The notes beneath the pieces were generated by a model. It was not told the origin of the DNA and ran no database searches. It saw only the letters and a list, made by a program, of their open reading frames with translations. DNA of 64,000 nt from positions 1,488,001-1,552,000 of the forward strand of contig JAZGUH010000223.1 of the NCBI GenBank assembly GCA_037893225.1. The letters are read 5' to 3'. Every line of letters begins with the position of its first letter. Position 1 is the first letter of the stretch. This document shows, in pieces, positions 46,001 through 58,000 of this stretch. The position numbers and the translations under genes were made by a program. The stretch comes from Hippasteria phrygiana (taxonomy: Eukaryota; Echinodermata; Asteroidea; Valvatida; Goniasteridae).

Positions 46001-49000
46001 TTTTCCCAGTATCTATATGCACACAAAACTTTAAACAGGTCAGTGTAACAGTATTGGCTAACATGCTATAAAATACTAACCCCCAAATCCATTTATTTCT
46101 GAAAGTTACAGCAAAAGCAAATGGTGTAGACTACCTTTAATCCACAAGACAACATTGTTTCGTACATAATGCCATTGTTTAATTTGGTAGGAAGAGTACT
46201 TGAATGAATATTCATAGGTTGCCACTTCAAATCCCTGATTCAGTTCATTTTCTGAACTTCTTGCAGGGCGTTTTGTGTACATCAATTTAAAAATTTGGTT
46301 TGGAGAGGACAAGAATGACAATTGAGTGGTTGCAAGTTTGAATCTGGCAATGTCATTTTTTTTTGCATTTATGGTGAAGTCAAATAATTGATCACGACCA
46401 CCGTAAAGATTATAAGGTTAAACACTGGAATGATATACCAAAAGGTTATGGGTTCGACTCCTGCAGTAAACGATTCTCTGTGCTTTTAAACTTTAAGATT
46501 ACATCTATTTATTAATGTAGTTATTACACACAGCAGGCAGAGCAGTTGGATAATCAAAAAGCTGTCGGTTCGAACCACACACAAGTCCTTTTCTTTTGTT
46601 AATTCTCCAATTTTTTTTTACTGAATTATTACAAAATACCTTACTAGACTGTAAGTTAATAGTAGTCTCAATCATCCTGTGAAATTATGGCACCAGGTGT
46701 GCTGTCATTGTCAAGAAAAGTGGAAATTTATATCGTCTTCCAACGATTTCCAGCTGGAAATCGTTGGAAAACTGCCCCGATACCTTTAGTCAAGGCACGC
46801 GTGGCTACCCGGACGAGTGGCGCGCTGGACATGCTGGCATTCAGAGCAAGTCACGTGTCCAGCTGGTAGCCACGCGCGCCCGACGGTTAAAAACGGGCAC
46901 TGTTTTTCTCTCAGTTTTTTTCGCTATCCAACAACGCAAAACTTTGAACAGGTGCGTGGAACGATATTTCCTACAACCTACTAACCCCCAAATCCGCCCA
47001 TTTTTGAAAATTGCAACAATGACCAATCATGTACACGGCCTTTAATCTCATGGATGATTTTCAATATCTGATATTAGTCTGATCTGATCTGATCTGATCT
47101 TAGTTACCACTGATGTGGCTGCCTCAAGCAATGATGACTGTTGCGTGTGAGCAGTAAACTCGCTCTCATCCCTCGTTCGAATATTCTCCACCACTGTCTT
47201 TGTAATCTGAGCAACGTCCAGCCCTGTCGGACAAAACAACCAAAGGTTAGATATCTGTCGGTTCCAAATTTTAAAACAAATCTCAATGATTAGAAATAGT
47301 AGGTGCATTTGATTGTAGTACAATCCAATGAAAATTATAATTCCATCACAATGATCTACAATTTACTTCAGATAATTAAATGTTGAAAAATGTTTCATAA
47401 CAAAATGTCAGCATTCTCACCAGCCTCCTCCGCTAAATGCAGACAACGTTGTCTCTCTTCTTTGTCATGGATGCCTGACCAAAAAAAAACACAGAAGTTT
47501 GGGTGAATGAAGGAAAGGTTTTTGATTTTAAATAAATAATTCCAGCAAGCTTGAAGATTTGGCGGAAACCTACAAAATGAGTCTTCTGGACATTTTTTTA
47601 AACTGAAGTTTCGCATGCACTAACCCTGACCCTGGTAAATCCAACAAAATCCAACAATGGCAAAAAAGCTGTTGTAATTTGTTGGATTTAGCAGTCGACA
47701 CAAACTACATGGAGTGTTGGATATTGTTGTATTCAGCAGGGTAGGAGGTAAATATACCTGTTGCATTTTGTCATACTCGGCAGGACGGAAGCTAAATGTG
47801 ACCCGCTCTGCAAAAAGGGCACATAAGTCGCTGTATGCTTTTACAAGTTATGGGCCGTTCAATGTTAAGAGGGTAAAACATTCTTCAAACAAGTGATTTT
47901 GAAGAGAGGGAATTTTTTGCATCTTCGATACTTATATTATTCATTTCATAACCAAAATCTTTGATTTCAGTGAATAAAGTTGGAAAAAGAATGTGTTTTT
48001 GTCGAGTGCTTCCTTCTATTGCTTTGCTTTTTGTTTTTTAAATGGCTTGTTTCTCCTCAAGTCATATCAAGAAATTGCAAAATGCTACAGACCTCAGACA
48101 TATACCATATGAAAGCATATAAAATGGCCTTTCCAGCTATATATAAAACACTATTTTTAAATATTGCAACATAAGTGCCCTTTTTGCAGAGCGGGTCACA
48201 AATATACTTGTAGTTTATCGTATTTGGAGGGTTAAAGCAGTCTTTTAGTAAAATTTTAGTTGGAATTTTCTGGACTTGGCAGGGTTTATACAAACAAATA
48301 CCTGTTGTATTTTGTTGGATTCAGCAAGTTAGCTGCAATTATTTTTATTTTTTTTATAGAAGTTGCCCAATACAAGGCTAAAGCCACTAAAGGGTTACAA
48401 AAGAGGTGGTGGGGGTTGGCCACATTTTAGGTTACCAGCCCCACCACCCTTGGTGAGGACCAACTCACCTCCCCATCCAAATAAGGGAAAAGATTCCAAC
48501 GTTTTTGATGCAAGAAACAAACGACTAACCTTCCAGGAATCTAGCATACCACGATACTTGCATATCGTATGGCAACTGAGCAGTGTACGTAGCTACTAGC
48601 TTGGTGTGTTTCTCTGCAATCAAATCCTGAAATCAACGATAAAAAGCAATGGCACGTAATAACCAAACGTCTCCACGCATCCACCTAGATGTGGTATTCA
48701 TACGCAGATGCTATCCAATAGACACTTTTACGGCTAGCCCTGAAGTGTGCAGTAAAGATATATGCAGCACTGCATTGTGGGGCACATCGTGCTGAATTTT
48801 GTATACAAAATCCCACGGACTGGATATCCGTAATAAAGTCCATGTTTGGCACTGTGGTACACTATGGTTTCATTTTGTTCAAGTCAATTTGTTTGTAAAT
48901 TGCAATGAAACTTTTGATGATCTTATCGATAATGACAACAGGGGACTCCGACATTCATTTCATTTTTTGGATTTGATTTTCTTTTGTTTTTTTAACGGTT

Positions 49001-52000
49001 GTAAAAACGTGCCTACCTTGACGTAGGCCTCAATGATAGCCACACAGATCACATCTTTAGTCTGTAGACCGAGTGATCGGAGGAAGAGTACAACGTGAGC
49101 CATGAACCTAACCAGGTGGTGGGACGGCCGGTTGACGTCGTCCAATATCCATTCGCCCATTTCCTCAATCAGAGCTAGAAAAAAAAAAAATTAGAAAAGA
49201 TTTTTACCAGTATTAGTTTTCTGCTCCAGTTTTTCATAAAACAATGCCAAAAACTTCATGTACCCCAGCCCTTCAACAAAGAGTAAAACCAAAAATAATT
49301 AAATGTAGTATACATTTGCAAACATCAAAAAACAAAACACTACTGAATTATTATGAAATACCATACTAGACTGTAAGTAAATAGCAGTTCTCAAGCATCC
49401 TGTGAAATCATGGCACCCGGTGTGCTGTCATTTTCAAGAAAAATTTATATTTATATCGTTTTCCAACGATTGTCTGCTGATAATCGTTGGAAATAGTCTA
49501 GTTCCCCAACCTGATATGTCCCCGACTCTATAAATTGTTCCATTTTTTGTCTAAAGTACGGTCAGGGAACCAGCCTACTAGAACATAATTTTGTTCTGTT
49601 TTCCCAGCATCTATGCACACAAAACTTTAAACAGGTCAGTGTTACAGTATTTGCTAGCACGCTATAAAATACTAACCCCCAAAGTCCATTTATTTATTTA
49701 TTTACAGCAAAAGCAAATGTTGCATACTAACTTTAAGCTTCTCAACCATTCCACTCTGCCACTCACATACACCTTCAAGTCATCTCCAAACTTACCGTCA
49801 ATGTCTCCAAGAATGATGTACTTCTGTATGATGTGATGTCTCTCTTTTGACTGCATCTCAACAATCTGGAGTCAGGAGAAAGAACGCTAGCTCCATTAAC
49901 CCTAACCCTGCTAAATGCAACAGAATGCACCAATGGTAAAAAGTTGTTGCATTGAGCAGTCAAGGCATGTCTCCTGGTCTGATGCATTCTTTTGTATTAA
50001 GTATTATACATGTTATAAGCCTCCAGCAACAAGGCTGGTACAGATGAGTTCACTGCACAGTTTAACATTGCATTTGGCAGGGTTCTTATTTCAGCTGTGT
50101 TGCATTCTGTTGCATTTGGCAGGGTGCTCAGAGAATACCTCGTGGGGGTTAGGGTTAATGTACTGCAAAAACCATTTCCTACATTTGTTTATTAATAACT
50201 ATAAAATTACTGCGTGAAAATTATGACGCTTTGAGTATGATGTACAAGAGACCTGTAAAATTTGTTGGTGCAAAAACGGTTGCGTAATCTTCATTCGTTA
50301 TGATGTAATAGGGGTGTTTAATTTGAGGTTAGTTTTTACCAAGGTGAATGGCATTACTCGGGGTTTTCTCCTGACTTTATGACGGTTTGATTTGAATATC
50401 CACTGGTTGAAGTCTGTGGGTACAAATTTTAAACTGGATACTGAACTTGACTCTCAGAATCTTCCACTTTCCACCTGTCTTCCGCCAATATCTATGCAAC
50501 GCTGGAGCCGGTGATGAAAAGCGCGGGAATCCGCGGACAGTTTCTGCAGAAAGACATGCTCGCCCCGGAGCTCGTCACAAACTTCTTCGACTGTCTGTCA
50601 TAACTGGTTGAGATTCGCAAATGGTTCGTCGGACATAAACGAGTTCTTTCAAATAACCCCGCATAAAGAAATCAGACATTGTGAGGTCCGGACTCCTTGC
50701 TGGCCATTCCTGGTGGAGGTCATCTATGGCAAAAGAGTCCTCTTTGGAAAATAGCCAATTGCGTAATAACTAATGATGATTACGTAATCAAATTTGCACC
50801 AGAAAATGTTACCCGTCTCTTTTACATTATACTCAAAGCATGATACTTTTCATGCAGTAATTTAAAAGTTATTAAAAAGCAACAGTAGGAAAAAAAATGC
50901 TTAAAGGAACCATGCTTCTCAAATTTGCCGGATAGCATTTTATTTCATAAATACATTCATTTATATGTATTAAATGTGAATTAAAAGCCAAACTGGTTCA
51001 AGTGAAGTTTTAGTGTGATTATTTGCCGCCCAAAAATTGCCCCCCCCTTTTTGGAATTTGTTGAGACTCAAATTGAGGGCGCTGTTCGTGACGTAGATCG
51101 AGGCACCGAAATTCATGAATGGACTCGATAGTCTGGACCCGTTAATGACGCCTGGGTGCGAGACGAGCATCAAAGCATGTCCGCGTGGGTACGCGTACCC
51201 GTACGGTATACGTATACGGCAGAGCACGTGTATACTATGTAGGGCCTACACGTACGTATACGTACACCAAGCTGTACACCCTTGTACTGTACGTGTACAA
51301 AATGTATCCGCATGTACGTACACACTAGGTCTACACGTGCAATTTCGTACATTGTAAGTTGCAACAACTATACATCAAACTTACCCTGATTTTCTCCCTT
51401 TTAGCGACAGCTCCTCGGGGAATGGGCCGTTTAACTGCTTTCGCCTGTACCTTACCCACATCTGGGAACTTTGTTGGGATGGCAGTGGACTTGAGCATAT
51501 TTTTAATGGCCATCCCAAAGGAGTTGAAAATACCAGTATCGAAACACGACGGCTCAAAGTGGTCGCTACATAACGCTGAGAAGCTGCTGGGACCGGACCA
51601 CTTCGCTCTTGTCACCTTCACTTTCGCCGTCCAAATTCTCTGATATTTCGCATCAGTTGGAAATAAATGAAGGCTTACTCCATCCGTCGTTGTTTTGCTG
51701 CACCCAGCAGCCACACACCTTGTCGGCATGGCCGAAAAACGCTATATTTTGCTTAGATTTTGGACGAAGAATGTACACTCAATTTACGCGTGATGAATGG
51801 TGCTGGCTCGAGCAGAATATGTAATGTTCCTCGATCTACGTCACTCACTTATGTTAATGAGGGTCCCACTCAGGGGGCGGAGTAGCTTGGACAAACTTTT
51901 TCAAAAAATGTTTTTTCATATTTAATCTGGGAAATAATTGACTCTGGTAACAAAATATCATTGTCAAGATAATACTTTATTGTTTTAAGCAGGAATAATG

Positions 52001-55000
52001 CAATGTAAATCCTATTTCATAGTTCCTTTAACACGCGGTACAAGCTTTATATCAACACTTTCATTATTGCCACATACTTGACTTCAATAGAAAATAATAA
52101 ACAGATAACGTAACATTTCACTATGTGCAAACATCTGTTGGTATACAAATAATGAATGTTTATGAGTGCGATGGTAAGAATAATTTCATGAGGTGACAGA
52201 TTGAATGTTCCATTCCACGAGGCGAAGCCGGGTGGAATGGGACATTCCATCTGTCACCGAATGAAATTATGTGAAATGTGAAACATTCATTATTTGTTTT
52301 ATACAACGCCTGAATAAATCCGACAGATTGCATGCATGGATTTCTTGGTGTACAACGTGCCGTTTACCTTCTCAGTCCCGCATAAAACCACGACAAATGA
52401 AAAAGTGGTCCAGTTCCGAATCAGTTAAAGCTTTAATTGTTGTTCCTGCGTGTCTTGCAAATTCCTCTAATAGTTTGACTGCATATTTCATTTGTCTCTG
52501 TGTCAGCAGCGTCAGCATCGCCTACGAGTTCCAATATTTCGTCGTCTGTTAGGAAAACAAACCGCGGTTCGGAAACACCGTCCGCCATTTTGTGTGAATG
52601 ACAGCCTAGACTGGTTCCCGGTTCCCATATGTATATAATATACATTTGAACGGAGGGACCGGGAACCAGTCCAATGACAGCCGTGTTGTAGCGGCGGGGA
52701 AGTTCTATCAAACGTGTTACCGTTTGATAGAACCATGTGATAGAACTTTTTTTGGCGGTGCGGGTTCGCGTCGTGCGATTTGACGAATAATTCAATGCAC
52801 GTGACGACGATCCACCAATCGGATGGCTGGGATTTATTCAGGTGTTGTATAATACAGAATGAACATTTTGGAAAAGTTGCATCAATCTTCGTGATGCTTT
52901 ACCTGTTTTGGGTGAGACTGTAGCTCTTGAAATATCCTTGATGGCGTCAGCCTGAAAATAGAAATGTCAGAAAACACCAAGTCAGTTACTGGGTAGCATT
53001 AAGATCGAGTCCTTAAAACTGGCCGACATTGCCCGTGTGTGCCTTACAGCTATATTACTTTACTAAAGTCAAACAAAGGGCAAATAAAATTTCAAAGTGA
53101 AAAGTGGGATTTGAACCTGTGACCTCCGAAACACCGGATTGGTGCTCTACCAAACTGAGATATTTTAATACCATGATGGTGGTCACTCACTCTTTGTCGT
53201 AGTATGCATCGGGGAGGGCTTCCAGCTCTCTGCTGATAGTCAGCTGTTCTCTGATCTCTTGTTCCACCTGTCGATCCACCAGGACTCTAAAGTATGCCCA
53301 GAGACAGTCATCCCAGGTGTCGCATGCCTGCAGCAGCTGTGGTACACAAGCCATCATAAAAAAAAATACAGTTTAAAAGTTGCTATGTCAGTGCTATCAA
53401 TGAATTTCAAATTAAACTCCTATTTTTTAGTATTGGATAAGTTATGAGCCTTCGAATGAGACATTCCACACAAAAAATGGACGACAATGAGTAAGATTTA
53501 ATAACTTTCAAATATTCAATTAGTAGTGTCCAACTCCAGTACAGTATTAATGTATATTAATCGTCAAATCTTTGTAAGATTTTTGGAGAAAAAATAGAGT
53601 GCACGAGTGGTTTGTGCCGGTTTTTATTTTTGTTGGGGGGGGGGTTAAAAAACGTTTTCTTTCATAATTTGGCAGTAAGAGAAATCCATTGAATTGAAAT
53701 TTTCAGTCGGAGCATGGACATCATAACTTTAAAGGGTTCACAGAAATCACAAATAGGAAAAAGCTTTAAATGAAATAAAAAATTAAAAAACAGACAGAAT
53801 CACAGGGCCTGCCCTCACCAGCAGAAAAAAAAATATTGCTTGTCTGGCAAATGCTCGCACATACACTGAGTTTTGTGCACGGCTCCGGACTTTAGGGGTG
53901 TGGCTCTGGACATGTACGAGGGGGTGTGGCAAGCTGTATGTCTTTTACTGCTGAATTGAACTGGGCTAAAGTGCACGGTAGATAATCGGACAAAAATGGG
54001 GATTTGTAACTGGGCCATGCCCATCTGAAGCGGGGTCGGGCAGAATCCTCAGTTCGGCAATATCTCAAGCTGGGCGGCAGAAGCACCTACCTCTTTCACG
54101 TTTCCGCTGTGTGCAGCATAGATGGCCCGTTCATATATGCCGAATCTCTCGTCCTCTGCCATTCGCCAGCACACGGCCTTCCAGATGTCACGGTACTTAT
54201 TGCCGACGATTGGCTTGAGTTCCCCTGAAGCTGGCACTGTGCCAAAAAATAAAAACCATTAGCGCTTCCGTGTAAGTAGGTGATTTCCTTTGCTAAGGGA
54301 ACATTTTATATTGTCCAGATGCGGTATTGATTACAGTACCGCTGTTTTTCTTTGTGGCGCCGCATTCCTTACCTCAAACCTAGCCGATGAATAGGAAGCC
54401 AGGCGGCTTGAATAACTGAATAATCACGAGGTCCAAACTGGAGCTTGGAGCTCATTAAAGCTCAGTCGGCTTGTCAAAGATTTCCAGTTTGCAGCGGTCA
54501 GACCATGGACAAAGAACCCTATTAGTGGAGGTCCCAACTGGCAACAACGGACACACCTACCTCCACTGATGTTTGGATCGTCATACAGCCTCCAGCCATC
54601 CAGAGTCGCTGCACGCCATGACTGGCCGCATTTCTTACACAGTCGCTGCGCCTCCTCCATCAGTCCCGCTCGGATGTTGCCGAACACCTCGCGCAACAAG
54701 CGCGCTTCATCCTCCTGTCATGAGAGAGGGCGATAAAGGCCAATTAAGAAAGCATGTTAAGCATCCCTGTTCACTTCCACGAAAATCCACAAAAGTTGTA
54801 GGAGAAAGAGAAAATTCCTCTCCATCTAATACGTGTTTTTAATCAATCTTGTGGACTCCGCTGTCGGCAGTAGCCAGTTTGAGAAAAGAGGGACGGCCAT
54901 CTTGGAAAAGACTGCCTGACAGACACTAAAAAAAAAAAAGCACCTCCCCTCCTCCAAGTTTTTTAAAAAGGTATAATGCTAAATATGTATTTTTTTTGCC

Positions 55001-58000
55001 CGATTTATTTTAATTCTTTCTGGTGATGAAACCAAGGATTTCTCAAACCCGCATAAAGCACTGTAAGCTCAAAAGCCTGAAGAAACCTGTAGGAAGACGA
55101 AGAAATGTTCAGTTTTAGAAGTGGGAGGAAAACCCCAGAATGATATTCCGAGGAAAACCCACAGAATCAGACAGGGACTGAAAACCCAATCCACATGTCG
55201 ACCGTGGTGGGATTCGAACGGAGGTCAAAGTGGTGGAAGGCGAGGAAAGTACCACAAGGCCAACCTGATTCCCCCTTATATACAGCCAATAATATGCAGT
55301 TGAAAAACAAACAACACTTCTCCTGACCATGTAACACTGCCAATGTTAGCAAACATTTCAAGCTCTAACTTTTTGCTAACTGTCAAACATTGCCCTGAAT
55401 CAGCCTCTGCATTCAAGTCATGGGGGCCAATTTCATGAAACCGGTTAGCCAAAAAATTGCTTAGCATGAGAAGTCTTTTTTTGGTAAAAACAAGATTACC
55501 AACCAAATTTTCACATGACGTCTATTGCTTGTGACTAATAGTCAGATATTTACTTGCTTTGCATGAAAATCACATGGGTGTTTGACTAGTAACCGTTTTT
55601 TACTCAGCAAGGCTTTTTGCGCAAAGCACATGTGTGTGTGTTCTTTATCATTTACACCTTTTAGCATGTTAAGTGTACCCCTTTTTACTGTTTTTTTATA
55701 TTTACATTTTTTGTTTCGTTTTTCTTCGTTTATGTATATGCAAGTAGGACTTTTTGTGATTTTATCCTTAAATTTAACTTCTTAATCAGCACTTTTGTCT
55801 TTTGTCTTTTTCTTATACACATTGTTTTTTGTTGTATACCTGTTCAGGTCTCTTTTTATTTAATGATTATTTGGTTATGATTTCATTTGATCTTATTTTC
55901 TATATGTTTAGACATTTTTATACACTTTGAATCCTTTTAAATTACTAGTTTTGTTTTATTTCTTATCTTCTTTGTAATTCTATGTCCAGGGCCCCGTGGA
56001 AGACCACATCTATGTGAACGGGCTACCCTGATAAAAGATCAGAAATAAATAAATAAATAAACCATGAATTAGGCCACAGATGTTCGTTACCTTATCAAGG
56101 TCGGCCAAGGGCTTGTTGTCCCTTATCGGTGCGTCTGGGTCCATGTAGGGTAGCGAAGATAGCCTCTGGCCCATGCCAACCTGTCGCTGAAGATCATGGA
56201 GGGTGTTCTCCCTACAAAAGCAAGGAACACGGGCTTGTGACGAAGTCCAGGTCAGGTCAGGTTAGGTCATGGTTCAGTATCGGAAAGAATACGTACACAA
56301 TTTAACCTAGAAAAGTTTTAAGCTGAATGCATGCTCAGAAAAAAACATGAGTAATGATCAATGCTATTTCTTTGGAATGCATTAAAACTCCAATTTAAAC
56401 TAAATTTGTTTTCACATCATTATTCAGAAGATGCAATTTGTGTCGGGAGTGATATAAATTAGAAGGGAGATCTTTGCCCTTTCCCGACGTAGTGTATGAA
56501 GCACTGTATGCTCAGTGCTCTCCGAGAGCCTGTGGGGAAAAAATTCACAGGTTTACTCGGGCGGGACTCGAACCCACGACCTCCTGCTTACTAGTGCAGA
56601 CATCTTAACCACTCGACCATGGAGCTTGCCGGAATAACATTTATTCTCGTTGGGGTGAATGATATTTCCTTACCAGCAGATGGACTTGGAGTAGAATTCT
56701 GCCCGGTCGTAGCCACATCTCAAGGTATCCTGGGAATTTTTCTCCAACCAGTCCACCACGATCTGATTCTGTCGGACGTCACTGTTACGTTGAAACAACA
56801 CTTCCATGATGTCCTTCTCAGTTCGATTCGAAGTCTGTTAAAAAAAAAAAAAAATAATGACAGAAAGTGATATTGTTGTGAACACTAACTTTTGTGTCAA
56901 AGTGTACAACCACTGTTTACACATTCAAAATGTGTGATGCCAATTACCTGCAAATTGACGTCCATATCTTCTTCGTCATTCTCCAAAACACTTTGCCTGT
57001 CCTGATATAACGAGCCAATCAAACGCCACGTGCATTTCTCCTGGTCGAGCAGACGTAGGACTTCCACTGTGCGGGCAAACCTTAGCAAAAACAAGACAGG
57101 CCACATACACTGCTTACATCAATGGTTTGTGACAATAGTTTACAACAAGGTGGTTCTTGAACCACGCGTTTCGGCAGCTTAAACGTTAATCATGTCGACA
57201 CCTCATTTGGCACAATGAACAATTTTACAATTCCAGCCTATTTTAGAACTTGACCTCAAATGACCTTTGACACAAGCACTATATAAAGGTTGCAATATTA
57301 AATGCATGACCCAAGTTTGATTGCAATTGGACTTCAACTTTGCATATAAGACCAATTGTACAATTCCAGCCTATTTTACAACTTGACCTCAAATGACCTT
57401 TGACACAAGCATCATATAAAGGTTGCACTATTGAATGCATGACCCAAGTTTGATTGCAATTGGACTTCAACTTTGCGTATAAGACCAATTTGTCGAAACT
57501 AACCAAAATGACACAAACGGACTACGGACTACGGACTACAGACTACGTACAGAAATAGTGATTGCATAGTCTCTTTCTGAACTTCGTTCAGGCGAGACAA
57601 AAAAATAACTGTGTGAATTTGTTTTTGGGTTCTTTTAGGGTAGTTGCATTTTGTTTCTTAAAACGTGCTTGGTGAATTTAGAATTTGATTATTGTGGTTC
57701 TTGGGTAACACCCATGAGGCAATTTTGGCATGCATTTCCATTAGATCGCAAGTTGGTTGGCCGTGTAAGTCTTGGAATCATTCTATCTTTCCTGTATTGT
57801 CAATCAGGCTGCCAATCGCTTTCCATCTCTGGTGATACCAGATTAACTCTTACAAGGACACAATGTGGATTTTATTGCCAGTCCCTACTTGAATGCGCTG
57901 GTTTTCCCCTGGAGGAGCTATTTCTCGTTTTCCCCCGCAAACTAAAACTGACTTTTCCTTCTGTCTTCTCTTGATGAGTTCTTGCTTTTCTGAGAATGAT

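Larger units (their letters stand above)
52143..52852 (-). mobile_element. Exon-carrying repeat (family X), copy C, with nested MITE
   Basis: Same module order as copy A: palindrome (52143-52305), TTTTATACAACGCCTGAATA, coding segment, promoter-like segment, and outer end TTTATTCAGGTGTTGTATAA. At 52611-52676 a small element is inserted, and ATGACAGCC is present on both sides. Confidence 0.85.
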
